This document shows, piece by piece, positions 7,809 to 16,252 of a DNA stretch of 64,000 nucleotides. Position 1 is the stretch's first letter. Each line of letters opens with the position of its first letter. Both the position numbers and the translations under genes were made by a program. The DNA lies in the NCBI GenBank assembly GCA_964611185.1, contig CAZSXE010000002.1, positions 1 through 64,000 on the forward strand, written 5' to 3'. Under the pieces are notes generated by a model. The model saw only the letters and a list, made by a program, of their open reading frames with translations. It searched no databases and had not been told where the DNA came from. The DNA is from CAAGNP01 sp964611185. GTDB lineage: Bacteria > Bacteroidota > Bacteroidia > Bacteroidales > UBA932.

Positions 7809-9362
7809 CTATTTATTTTGATCTTCTGTGATTTTTAAAAACAGTAACAATTGAGATGCCCAGCTCCCCATATATGGCCCTGTCTCTAAAAAATGGGGAG
7901 AAATGTTGGATAACTGTTTTTTTGCCATACTAAGGTAAGAATTGTTCCCTGTTATTTGGTATAATTTGAGAAGGTCGTGACAGATAATCGAATTGGCGGA
8001 AGCCATATACCCATCAATATTGGATTCTCGTTTTAATGGAATTAAATAGCTGTATTTCGATGACTTAAAGAACATTCCGTTATTTTCATTATAGAAATTT
8101 TCAATGGTAAACTGAATTAATTCTTCTGCTTTTTCGAGATAATGAGGCTCTTTGAAAATATCATATAGAGAAATAGTAGCATTTATATATTCAGCATAAT
8201 CAAGCAAGGTACCATCAATAGTGGAGCTTTCATCGTGGATGATGTATCTGGGAATATGATTATTTTTATCAAGAAAATGTTTTTCGAGGTATTGGTAATT
8301 TTTCGATGCAAGGTCTGCTAATTGTTTGAAATTTAGAATAACTGATATTCTACATAAAATGCTTATATAAAGAGCATTGTATGCTGTTATCTTGCGTATA
8401 TCTTTAATGCTGTTGTTTCTATATTGGTCTGTACTTATGGAGTTTATATATCCGCCGTTTTCATCTTTCAAATTATTTTCAATGAACATAAGAGACTCTT
8501 CGGCGCATTTTTTATATTCTATATTGTTATAAATTTTATATGAAATACTTAGAAAAAGAGCTGTTAGTAGATTTTCAGACAGCTTTTTTTCATAGAGGGG
8601 TGTTTCACATTTCAGATCTTCCATCTGAAAGAAAAAACCGCCATCGTTTTTATCTTGCATTTTGCTATCAGTTATAAGATCGCATATCTTTTTAATGAAT
8701 GTTTTGATGACAGGCTGCTGTTTAATCTTGATATAATCGGTTAGGAATAGAAGTGCCGGTACCTTAATTGAAAATGGGATGGTTCTTTTGAAATAGTTTT
8801 CAATACTGACCATTTTCTGAGACCATTCGTCAGTATAATCTTCGAGAATGTTGATATTCAGTGTTTTATTGAATGTACATTCGCTAATCACTCCCGATTT
8901 TTCAAGGAGATATGAGGCTTCTTGTGCCATACCCGTAAGTGATTTTCTTTTGTTTTTAAAAGCAGATACGAGATTTTTAGTGAGGAGGATGAAATCTTCA
9001 CTGTTACAGTCGGATGTAGAGGTTATAGGGGTGAAGTCCGGCATGAGAAAGATGTTGGTGGGCTTCTGCTGTTGGCTGTTTAGTATTTGTAAGAAGTCCC
9101 ACCCCAAAAGATATGCTTCAGGATAATCTTCCGAATCTATGGAGATAGAAATGAAGTGTTTATTTAAAATTTTTGATATAGAATTATCTGAAAACAGGGT
9201 ATAGATTTTATTTCTATCATTATAATTTCCTGTCTGTCCTATGTGTATGAATATGAGTTTATCTTCTTCTATTGCTTTCTGAAGGGTTTTTTTATCAAAA
9301 GGATGCCAATCGATTTTGATTTCAGATAATAGGGTTATATATGGGGATGCTGCTTTGAACAT
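7809..9362 (-). CDS. DUF255/YyaL-like protein lacking the thioredoxin-type CxxC
   Basis: 517 aa member of the DUF255 (spermatogenesis-associated protein 20/YyaL) family: an N-terminal thioredoxin-like domain (residues ~15-110) joined to an alpha/alpha barrel related to N-acylglucosamine 2-epimerases (ENGGY, DGYMASANS). The family is normally about 670-690 aa and carries a CHWC motif after an IGxST element; here the aligned stretch is IGQTGNYNDRNK, with Asn46 and Asp49 where the two cysteines should be. The protein is also about 150 residues short. It therefore probably has no redox role and may be a diverged or decaying copy. It has a good promoter of its own on the minus strand. Confidence 0.75.
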   Translation of the reverse strand: MFKAASPYITLLSEIKIDWHPFDKKTLQKAIEEDKLIFIHIGQTGNYNDRNKIYTLFSDNSISKILNKHFISISIDSEDYPEAYLLGWDFLQILNSQQQKPTNIFLMPDFTPITSTSDCNSEDFILLTKNLVSAFKNKRKSLTGMAQEASYLLEKSGVISECTFNKTLNINILEDYTDEWSQKMVSIENYFKRTIPFSIKVPALLFLTDYIKIKQQPVIKTFIKKICDLITDSKMQDKNDGGFFFQMEDLKCETPLYEKKLSENLLTALFLSISYKIYNNIEYKKCAEESLMFIENNLKDENGGYINSISTDQYRNNSIKDIRKITAYNALYISILCRISVILNFKQLADLASKNYQYLEKHFLDKNNHIPRYIIHDESSTIDGTLLDYAEYINATISLYDIFKEPHYLEKAEELIQFTIENFYNENNGMFFKSSKYSYLIPLKRESNIDGYMASANSIICHDLLKLYQITGNNSYLSMAKKQLSNISPHFLETGPYMGSWASQLLLFLKITEDQNK

Positions 9363-9385
9363 ATATTTTTTTTATATAATTTTGC

Positions 9386-9418
9386 CAAAAATAACAAAGT
9401 TTATACTTATTAAACAAA
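9386..9418 (-). promoter_or_regulatory. Promoter of the DUF255 gene
   Basis: Read on the minus strand, TTTG (complement of 9415-9418) and TATTTTTG (complement of 9386-9393) are 21 bases apart and match the Bacteroidetes consensus. The start codon begins at 9362, about 24 bases further on. A clear promoter argues that this odd gene is still expressed. Confidence 0.55.
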
Positions 9419-9465
9419 ATTGGAGCGATTTGGTTGAATGAATAGACACTAATTTTTCTTTTTAA

Positions 9466-11112
9466 ATGAAAAATATTAAATTATTAGTCGGAATTGCATT
9501 ATTGATTTTTATCGGTTTTATTTCTTTTGGCCTTTTTACATTGCCAAAAGTGGAAAATGTAAATTCTGATAGATTTTCAGCTGAAAGGGTAGCTGAGGAT
9601 ATTAAATTTATTTCTAATGCTCCACATTCAGTGGAAAACCCGATTGAAAGGGATAGCGTTCGTGGTTATTTGTATGACAGGTTGTCCTCTCTCGGAGGTA
9701 ATCCGGTAATTATCTCTTATGATTCTATTAAATTCAGGCTTGGCGGTTATTATGATATCGGAAATGTATATTGCTCTTTTGAGCCAGAAAGTGGCTGTGC
9801 ATCTTCATATATCTTGCTTGTGGCCCATCTTGATTCAAGATTTAGACAGGTTGTATTAAAAGATACAGTATATTCTTATGGTGCAGCTGATGACGGATAT
9901 GGTCTCGGTATCATTTTGGAGTCGGTCAGTCAGGCTCTTAAATATAGAAATAAGTGGATACAGGGTGTAAAAGTACTTTTTACAGATTCCGAAGAGAATG
10001 AACTTGACGGTATGAAGTGTGCGTTTGATAGTAATCCCGAAATTTTTAATAATGTCGGGCTTTTGATTAATATTGAGGCGAGGGGGGTAAAGGGACCTGC
10101 TCTTTTATTCGAGACTTCATCAAATAGCGATAAGTTAATTAATCTGTATAAGGAAGCAAAATACCCATGCAGCTATTCTCTTACCTCAGTAGTGTATGAT
10201 ATCCTTCCTAATTTTACCGATTTTTCTGTCGTGAAAGATAGTATATCTGGTTATAATTTCTCTGTAATTGACGATTTGAATTACTATCATACCGATAAAG
10301 ATAATTATTCTAATATTTCACTTACATCTATTCAGCATTACGGAGCTCAATTAGATCATATTATTTTCAAATATCTTACAGACAATATCTATTCCGACTC
10401 CGATTATTTTAATTCTGCTGCTGATGATAAAAATGTGTTTTTCACTGCTCCCGGTCTCGGATTATTTAATTTTTCAAAACCTCAGTACTTTTTATTCAAT
10501 GCCATTATTTTTGCCCTGTTCTGTATCGCTTTCGCATTTAATGTCTTGACAGGAGGGGTCAGGGTTAAACATTTTTTTATAAATTCTTTGGTTGTTTTCG
10601 CCGTTTCGGTCGGGGTTTTATTAGCGGGGGAGGGGATAGCATATATAGCTGCTTTAATTTCAGGGACTCCTTTTGATATTACCTCCACAAAATATGTCGG
10701 AGGTGAGAAAATTATTAATATATCTTCATTTGTGGTGATGACTGCCGCCTTTATCCTCTTTTTTATAAAAAAGAAGAGGGCATCACATTTCTTTACGAAA
10801 GAGATTATTTTCGGGACGATGTTTGTAATGATTATTCTCTCGGGGATTTTATTGTTCACGGTGGGTGAGAATTTCTTCTTTATTATCCCTGTTGCTTTGT
10901 GCAGTCTGTCGATGATTTGTTATTCGCTCGTTTTCTTGAATATAGTGGCTCTTCCCTCATTACTTGCGATAGTTTTGCTTGTTTTTCCATTTTTATATAA
11001 TTTAATTATTGCATTGACAATCGGTTCTTTGGGAATTGTGTTGTTCGTTGCTTTTTTTACGATAATTCTAATTGTCGGTTTGTTTGATTGTTATATGTAT
11101 CAAAAGAGATAA
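9466..11112 (+). CDS. M28-family zinc aminopeptidase with C-terminal membrane domain
   Basis: 548 aa. One N-terminal membrane anchor (residues ~5-28) is followed by an M28 peptidase domain with the expected zinc ligands and catalytic Glu in AHLDSR, GAADDGYG and DSEENELDG, and the closing His in YYHTDKDN. The last ~220 residues contain about seven or eight hydrophobic helices. This layout resembles eukaryotic ER-type (Ermp1) and some bacterial membrane M28 peptidases, with the catalytic part facing outside the cytoplasm. Substrate is unknown; aminopeptidase activity is inferred from the family. Its stop overlaps the start of the acyltransferase gene by one base (TAATG), so the two are translationally coupled. 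Confidence 0.85.
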   Translation: MKNIKLLVGIALLIFIGFISFGLFTLPKVENVNSDRFSAERVAEDIKFISNAPHSVENPIERDSVRGYLYDRLSSLGGNPVIISYDSIKFRLGGYYDIGNVYCSFEPESGCASSYILLVAHLDSRFRQVVLKDTVYSYGAADDGYGLGIILESVSQALKYRNKWIQGVKVLFTDSEENELDGMKCAFDSNPEIFNNVGLLINIEARGVKGPALLFETSSNSDKLINLYKEAKYPCSYSLTSVVYDILPNFTDFSVVKDSISGYNFSVIDDLNYYHTDKDNYSNISLTSIQHYGAQLDHIIFKYLTDNIYSDSDYFNSAADDKNVFFTAPGLGLFNFSKPQYFLFNAIIFALFCIAFAFNVLTGGVRVKHFFINSLVVFAVSVGVLLAGEGIAYIAALISGTPFDITSTKYVGGEKIINISSFVVMTAAFILFFIKKKRASHFFTKEIIFGTMFVMIILSGILLFTVGENFFFIIPVALCSLSMICYSLVFLNIVALPSLLAIVLLVFPFLYNLIIALTIGSLGIVLFVAFFTIILIVGLFDCYMYQKR

Positions 11113-12260
11113 TGAATAATTTGTGTACTGAAATATTGAACTATGATCTGATAAGACCATATAATGACCAAGAAGCTCGTAGTGCTTTTTTGAGAATTGC
11201 TGAAGATGAACATATTAGAGATATTGTCGAATATTTAAGTCCTGAAACGGATATTAAAGATTTCAAATATATGATCTCTTCCGGAAAAGGGGTAGAAGAT
11301 TTTCAGCGGAATGTTATGTATTATATGGTAAAAGCCATTATTAATAAAACTACATCCGGTATGACCTATTCAGGAATTCCTAATGTGAAAGATGGTCATA
11401 AGCATCTTCTTCTTTCGAACCACAGAGACATTATATTGGATCCCGCTATCATGCAGATCATTTTTTTTGATAATGATGTGCCTACTACCGAGATTGCCGT
11501 AGGCGATAACCTTATCACTTCGCAGTTTATTGAAGATATTGCGAGGTCGAATAGAATGGTGAAGGTCTTGAGGGGGGGGACTCCGAGAGAAAAGTATTCT
11601 CATTCTCTGCTTCTTTCAAATTATATGAGGATGAAAATTGCTTCAGATAGTTGTTCAATTTGGATCGCTCAGCGCAATGGAAGGGCTAAAAATGGGCTGG
11701 ATGTTACCGAGCAAGGGTTGTTGAAAATGCTCGATATAAGTGGAAAAGGTAATTTCGTAGATAATTTCATGGAGCTGTGTATTGTGCCGGTTTCTATCTC
11801 GTATCAGTTCGAGCCATGTGACTTTTTGAAGGCACGAGAGTTGTATATTTCACGACGTGAAACATATATAAAAAAGGAAGGTGAGGATCTCTTCAGTATT
11901 CTTACGGGGGTAAAGCAGTTTAAAGGTGGTATTTGCTGTAACTTTAATCAGCCGGTATCGATTGAGGATGTGGAGATTTGTTCTAAATATGATAAAAATG
12001 ACAAATTCAAATCTCTTGCAGGGGTTATTGATAGCAAGATAAGATCTTCTTACAAGTTGTGGAACAACAATTATATAGCAGCAGATTTATTGTCAGGTGA
12101 CGATAAATATGCTGATGAGAAGTATTCAAAAGAGGATAGGGGGATTTTTATCGAATATATGGAAAACGGTCTTTCCCGTATTGTGGAAAAAGACCGTTTT
12201 ATAGATATTGCTGAATTAAGAGAATTATTTCTCTCTATTTATTCAAATCCTGTTGCTTAA
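11112..12260 (+). CDS. PlsC/PlsB-like lysophospholipid acyltransferase
   Basis: 382 aa from the ATG at 11112, which overlaps the preceding stop by one base; an upstream in-frame ATG at 11088 would lie inside the M28 gene and is less likely. The acyltransferase signature is SNHRDIILDPA (a Bacteroidetes variant with five residues between His and Asp) followed by VLRGGTPREKY and RNGRAKNGLD, which correspond to the later blocks of glycerophosphate acyltransferases. It probably acylates a lysophospholipid or another membrane-lipid precursor at the inner membrane. The end overlaps the convergent mscS gene by 26 bases. Confidence 0.75.
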   Translation: MNNLCTEILNYDLIRPYNDQEARSAFLRIAEDEHIRDIVEYLSPETDIKDFKYMISSGKGVEDFQRNVMYYMVKAIINKTTSGMTYSGIPNVKDGHKHLLLSNHRDIILDPAIMQIIFFDNDVPTTEIAVGDNLITSQFIEDIARSNRMVKVLRGGTPREKYSHSLLLSNYMRMKIASDSCSIWIAQRNGRAKNGLDVTEQGLLKMLDISGKGNFVDNFMELCIVPVSISYQFEPCDFLKARELYISRRETYIKKEGEDLFSILTGVKQFKGGICCNFNQPVSIEDVEICSKYDKNDKFKSLAGVIDSKIRSSYKLWNNNYIAADLLSGDDKYADEKYSKEDRGIFIEYMENGLSRIVEKDRFIDIAELRELFLSIYSNPVA

Positions 12261-13146
12261 TAGTGACATCCAATTGAGGATAAGGGAAGTTAAGTCCGTT
12301 TTTAGGAAATTCTTTGTAGATTTTTTCATTCATATCGTAAAGAAGTCCCCAATAATCTTCGCTTTTTGTCCAAGCTCTTATAGCTATGATGACGGCACTG
12401 TCACCAAGTTCGGAGAGTGCTACAAATGGTTCTGCAGGATCGTTAATTACTCTCGAATCTTCTTTTAAAAGATTTAGTGCCACTTTTTTAGCTGTTTCGA
12501 TATCGTCTCCATAAGAAATAGTGATGTTCCAGTCAACCCTTCTTGTCCCCGTAGCAGAATAGTTGGTAATGTTTCCTGACGAGCATGAACCGTTGGGAAT
12601 AATGACAAGTTTATTGTCACCGGTAGTAAGAAAGGTATTAGTGATATTGATACTTTTTACAACACCGGAAAAGCCGTTGGCTTCAATGAAGTCTCCCACT
12701 TTGAATGGCTTGAATATTAGAATCATGACCCCTCCTGCAAAATTCTGAAGCGCTCCGCTCAGTGCCATACCTATGGCAAGACCGCCGGCAGCAATAAGAG
12801 CAGTAAATGTGGTGGTAGGTATTCCTAAAATGGTAATTACCACAATAAGTAATAGAACAGTCAATGTAATGTTCACAAAACTGATTAAAAAGCTGCTTAG
12901 AGAGGGATCGAAGTTCCTTTTGTTAAACAATTTCACAAGGATTTTGCGTACTTTTTTTATCAGCCATGCACCTACAACATAGATAAGGATGGCGGCTAAC
13001 AGTTTTAATCCCCAGTGTGTACAGCTTTCGAGAAGGTTTTGCCAAATTTCTCCAAAGGACATGGAGCTGATTTCATTGATTTTTTCAGAGATGGCGACTC
13101 CAAGGCTATCCTTGGGCTCAAACTCCAGTAGTGTTAGTAATGACAT
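12235..13146 (-). CDS. mscS: Small-conductance mechanosensitive channel (MscS family)
   Basis: 303 aa inner-membrane channel that opens under membrane tension in hypo-osmotic shock. Three transmembrane segments lie between residues ~45 and ~150; the pore-lining helix GGLAIGMALSGALQNFAGG is typical, followed by the beta domain (FKPFKVGDFIEANGFSG, NKLVIIPNG) and an alpha/beta C-terminal part. It is monocistronic, convergent with the acyltransferase and divergent from the lysine operon. A minus-strand TACTTTTG at 13184-13191 is a candidate -7 element without a clear -33. Confidence 0.93.
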   Translation of the reverse strand: MSLLTLLEFEPKDSLGVAISEKINEISSMSFGEIWQNLLESCTHWGLKLLAAILIYVVGAWLIKKVRKILVKLFNKRNFDPSLSSFLISFVNITLTVLLLIVVITILGIPTTTFTALIAAGGLAIGMALSGALQNFAGGVMILIFKPFKVGDFIEANGFSGVVKSINITNTFLTTGDNKLVIIPNGSCSSGNITNYSATGTRRVDWNITISYGDDIETAKKVALNLLKEDSRVINDPAEPFVALSELGDSAVIIAIRAWTKSEDYWGLLYDMNEKIYKEFPKNGLNFPYPQLDVTIKQQDLNK

Positions 13147-13213
13147 TTTGTTTATAAAGTTGGTTAATTCTTGATTTTATGCACAAAAGTACAAATTATC
13201 CTTATTATTTTAT

Positions 13214-13221
13214 TATATTTG
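13214..13221 (+). promoter_or_regulatory. Candidate -7 element of the lysine fermentation operon
   Basis: TATATTTG matches TAnnTTTG and lies 36 bases before the ATG at 13257. No TTTG is seen at the -33 distance, which may mean that an activator is needed. Because it lies downstream of the alternative ATG at 13179, it supports the start at 13257. Confidence 0.4.
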
Positions 13222-13256
13222 CAGACTATTTGAATCAAATTTTAATATATTCTTTG

Positions 13257-13913
13257 ATGAAAAAGGAAATCACTCTTGAAGAAGCCGTTTCTAAAATTAA
13301 GGACGGTATGACAATTATGGTAGGCGGTTTTTTAGCCGTTGGTGCTCCTGTTCAGATTATTGATGCCATCGTAGAAAAAGGTGTTAAGAATCTTACTATT
13401 ATCTGTAATGATACTGCATTCCCCGATAAATCTCTCGGTAAGCTGGTGGTTAATCATCAGGTTAAGAAGCTTTATGTTTCTCATATAGGGACCAATCCGG
13501 AAACTGCTAATCAAATGAATGCCGGTGAATTGGAAATTGAGTTTTGCCCACAAGGCACTTTAGCAGAGAGAATTAGAGCTAAAGGTGCCGGACTTGGTGG
13601 TGTTTTAACTACTACGGGCTTAGGTACTATTGTGGAAAAAGGAAAAGAAAAAATAAAGGTTGACGGAAAGGAATATCTTCTTGAAAAGCCTTTGGGTGCG
13701 GATGTGGCTCTTATTGGTGCTTCTATCGCTGATGAATCTGGAAATCTGATTTATCGTGGTACTACTCAAAATTTCAACCCTACTATGGCTACTGCTGCCG
13801 ATCTTGTGATAGTAGAAGCTGAAAAGGTGGTTAAGACAGGGGATCTCTCTCCGGAATCTATCCACACACCGGGTATTTATGTTGATTATATTTACAGAAA
13901 ATGTAACTCTTAA
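13257..13913 (+). CDS. atoD: Butyryl-CoA:acetoacetate CoA-transferase, subunit A
   Basis: 218 aa alpha subunit of a 3-oxoacid-type CoA-transferase. It carries the family motif for CoA binding (GGFLAVGAP, near residue 20) and GAGLGGVLTTTGLGT. With AtoA (22184-22843) it moves CoA from butyryl-CoA to acetoacetate, giving butyrate and acetoacetyl-CoA, the last step of lysine fermentation. The two subunits are split by eight genes, as in other lysine clusters of Bacteroidetes. An ATG at 13179 would add 26 unusual residues and lies before the candidate promoter, so I take 13257. kal begins five bases after the stop. Confidence 0.9.
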   Translation: MKKEITLEEAVSKIKDGMTIMVGGFLAVGAPVQIIDAIVEKGVKNLTIICNDTAFPDKSLGKLVVNHQVKKLYVSHIGTNPETANQMNAGELEIEFCPQGTLAERIRAKGAGLGGVLTTTGLGTIVEKGKEKIKVDGKEYLLEKPLGADVALIGASIADESGNLIYRGTTQNFNPTMATAADLVIVEAEKVVKTGDLSPESIHTPGIYVDYIYRKCNS

Positions 13914-13918
13914 TATTT

Positions 13919-14308
13919 ATGGCAAATAATAAATCTATGATTAGAATGCGTATGAGCTGCCACGATGCTCATTACGGCGGAAATTTAGTTGATGGCGCAA
14001 AGATGCTTCAACTCTTTGGAGATGTAGCTACCGAACTTCTTATTCAGAATGATGGTGACGAAGGACTCTTCAAAGCTTATGATAATGTGGAATTTATGGC
14101 TCCTGTCTATGCAGGAGATTATATTGAGGCTACCGGAGAGATAGTATCTCTTGGTAACAGCTCAAGAAAAATGGTGTTTGAAGCGCGTAAGGTAATTGTC
14201 CCGAGAAAGGATATATCTGATTCGGCGGCCGATGTTCTTGAAGATCCTATTGTCGTTTGCAGAGCAAGCGGCACATGTGTGGTTCCTAAAAATTGTCAGC
14301 GTAAATAA
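13919..14308 (+). CDS. kal: 3-Aminobutyryl-CoA ammonia-lyase
   Basis: Small hot-dog-fold enzyme of 129 aa that removes ammonia from L-3-aminobutyryl-CoA to give crotonyl-CoA. The sequence has the Kal pattern (MRMSCHDAHYGGNLVDGA, then VEFMAPVYAGDYIEATGEI). It takes the product of Kce, encoded immediately downstream, and supplies crotonyl-CoA to Bcd/EtfAB encoded at the operon's end. Position, length and neighbours all agree with the lysine pathway. Confidence 0.93.
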   Translation: MANNKSMIRMRMSCHDAHYGGNLVDGAKMLQLFGDVATELLIQNDGDEGLFKAYDNVEFMAPVYAGDYIEATGEIVSLGNSSRKMVFEARKVIVPRKDISDSAADVLEDPIVVCRASGTCVVPKNCQRK

Positions 14309-14320
14309 TAACATCATTTT

Positions 14321-15148
14321 ATGGAAAAATTAATTATTACCGCTGCCATTTGCGGGGCAGAGGTAACTAAGGAGCAGAATCCTGCTGTTCCTTATACTGT
14401 CGATGAAATAGTTCGAGAAGCTAAAAGTGCTGTGGATGCCGGTGCGGCAATAGTCCATCTCCATGTTCGTGAAGATGATGGTACTCCTACTCAGAGCAAA
14501 GCTCGTTTCAAAGAGTGCATTGATGCAATCTATAAAGTGTGCCCCGATGTAATCATTATCCCATCCACAGGGGGTGCTGTAGGGATGACAGCCGATGAAC
14601 GGTTGCAGCCTACCGAACTTATGCCTGAGATGGCGACTCTCGATTGCGGTACTTGTAATTTTGGTGATGAGGTGTTTGAAAACACAATGCCGATGATGCG
14701 TTCTTTTGGAAAAAGGATGTTGGAAAATAATATTAAACCGGAGTATGAGTGCTTTGAGATGGGGCATCTTGATACTATCCTCAGGATGGCCCACAAAGGG
14801 GAAGTACCAGGGGCTAATATGCAGTTTAATTTTGTTCTAGGCGTACCCGGATGTACTCCTGCCACTGTAGAGAATCTTTGCTGGCTTGTAAATAATATAC
14901 CTTCAGGAAGTACTTGGACAGCTACCGGAATCGGTCGCTTTGCTTTTTCACTTGCTGCTCCGGCCATTGTAATGGGTGGAAATGTGAGGGTCGGGTTTGA
15001 AGATAATCTGAATATAGGTAAAGGTGTTCTTGCAAAATCCAACGGAGAACTCGTGGCAAAGGTTGTAAGACTTTCCAAAGAACTTGGACGCGATATTGCT
15101 TCTTCTGCAGAAGCGAGAGTAATTTTAGGATTGGCCCCTCGTAAATAG
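14321..15148 (+). CDS. kce: 3-Keto-5-aminohexanoate cleavage enzyme
   Basis: 275 aa member of the DUF849/BKACE family, zinc-dependent. It condenses 5-amino-3-oxohexanoate with acetyl-CoA and splits it to acetoacetate and 3-aminobutyryl-CoA. Visible motifs are AGAAIVHLHVR (metal-binding HxH), PSTGG, EMGHLDT and FVLGVPGCTPAT. The start is the ATG at 14321, 12 bases after kal. A GC-rich 4-bp hairpin followed by eight T's just after the stop (15136-15170) might weaken transcription into kdd but is too weak to call a terminator. Confidence 0.95.
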   Translation: MEKLIITAAICGAEVTKEQNPAVPYTVDEIVREAKSAVDAGAAIVHLHVREDDGTPTQSKARFKECIDAIYKVCPDVIIIPSTGGAVGMTADERLQPTELMPEMATLDCGTCNFGDEVFENTMPMMRSFGKRMLENNIKPEYECFEMGHLDTILRMAHKGEVPGANMQFNFVLGVPGCTPATVENLCWLVNNIPSGSTWTATGIGRFAFSLAAPAIVMGGNVRVGFEDNLNIGKGVLAKSNGELVAKVVRLSKELGRDIASSAEARVILGLAPRK

Positions 15149-15199
15149 CAGGGTGGGCTTTCTTTTTTTTGAACAATAAATTTTTAAATAATTACTATA

Positions 15200-16240
15200 A
15201 TGAAGAAAGGTAATAAATATGGCATTCACAGAGTGATTGAACCAAAAGGTGTGCTTCCGCAGCCTGCAAATAAAATAGACAACAATATGGACGAAATCTA
15301 TGATGATGAAATCCTTATTGATGTACAGACTTTAAATATTGATTCTGCAAGTTTTACTCAGATTAATGAGCAGGCAGGTGGAGATAAAAAGAAAATTGCA
15401 GAAATAATGATGGGCATCGTAGCCAAGCAAGGTAAACATCGTAATCCTGTTACCGGATCCGGTGGGATGCTCTTAGGTAAAGTAGAGAAAATCGGTGATG
15501 CTCTTATCGGAAAGACCGATTTGAAAGTGGGTGATAAAATTGCCACTTTGGTTTCTCTATCTCTTACTCCCCTTCGTATTGATAAAATCAAAGATATCCG
15601 TCCGGATGTGGATCAGGTGGATATTGATGGAAAAGCGATTCTTTTCGAGAGCGGTATTTATGCTAAAATTCCTTCAGATCTTCCTGAAAAGCTGGCTCTT
15701 TCGGCCCTTGATGTGGCAGGTGCTCCTGCTCAGACGGCAAAACTTGTCAAACCGGGTGATACGGTTCTTATTATCGGTGCCGGCGGCAAATCTGGTATGC
15801 TCTGCTGTTATGAAGCTAAAAAGCGTGCAGGGGTGACCGGTAAGGTAATAGGGTTGTGTCATTCAGAAAAGAGCACTAAGCGTCTTCAAGATCTTGGCTT
15901 CTGTGATTATGTTTTCTCTGCAAACGCTACTCAGCCTGTAGAGGTGTTAGCTAAGATTGAGGAGCTTACAAATGGTCAGATGTGTGATATTACTATCAAT
16001 AATGTAAACATTCCCGATACTGAGATGACAAGTATATTATGTACCAAAAACACCGGTATTGTTTATTTCTTCTCTATGGCTACAAGCTTCACTAAGGCAG
16101 CTCTCGGAGCGGAAGGTGTGGGAAGTGATGTAACTATGCTTATCGGTAATGGTTATACTAAGGGTCACGCCGAAATTACTCTTCAGGAGTTAAGAGAGAG
16201 TGAAAAACTTAGAAAAGTATTTACAGAACTTTACGCATAA
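15200..16240 (+). CDS. kdd: L-erythro-3,5-diaminohexanoate dehydrogenase
   Basis: 346 aa NAD-dependent oxidative deaminase that turns 3,5-diaminohexanoate into 5-amino-3-oxohexanoate and ammonia. A medium-chain dehydrogenase-like Rossmann core is seen (VLIIGAGGKSGM, near residue 195), with the N-terminal NKYGIHRVIEPKGVLPQPA segment typical of Kdd. It lies between kce and kamA in the same order as in other lysine-fermenting Bacteroidetes. The 51-base gap before it is the largest in the operon. Confidence 0.94.
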   Translation: MKKGNKYGIHRVIEPKGVLPQPANKIDNNMDEIYDDEILIDVQTLNIDSASFTQINEQAGGDKKKIAEIMMGIVAKQGKHRNPVTGSGGMLLGKVEKIGDALIGKTDLKVGDKIATLVSLSLTPLRIDKIKDIRPDVDQVDIDGKAILFESGIYAKIPSDLPEKLALSALDVAGAPAQTAKLVKPGDTVLIIGAGGKSGMLCCYEAKKRAGVTGKVIGLCHSEKSTKRLQDLGFCDYVFSANATQPVEVLAKIEELTNGQMCDITINNVNIPDTEMTSILCTKNTGIVYFFSMATSFTKAALGAEGVGSDVTMLIGNGYTKGHAEITLQELRESEKLRKVFTELYA

Positions 16241-16252
16241 TTTGATTTTGTT

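Noticed and set aside
13179..13256. 26-codon extension of atoD
   Set aside because: The candidate -7 element at 13214-13221 lies inside it, and CoA-transferase likeness begins at 13257.
14530..15078. 182-codon minus-strand frame inside kce
   Set aside because: Shadow of kce; no likeness to any family.
15136..15170. Hairpin with T-run between kce and kdd as a terminator
   Set aside because: Only a 4-bp stem with a 10-base loop; the pathway genes on both sides need joint expression.
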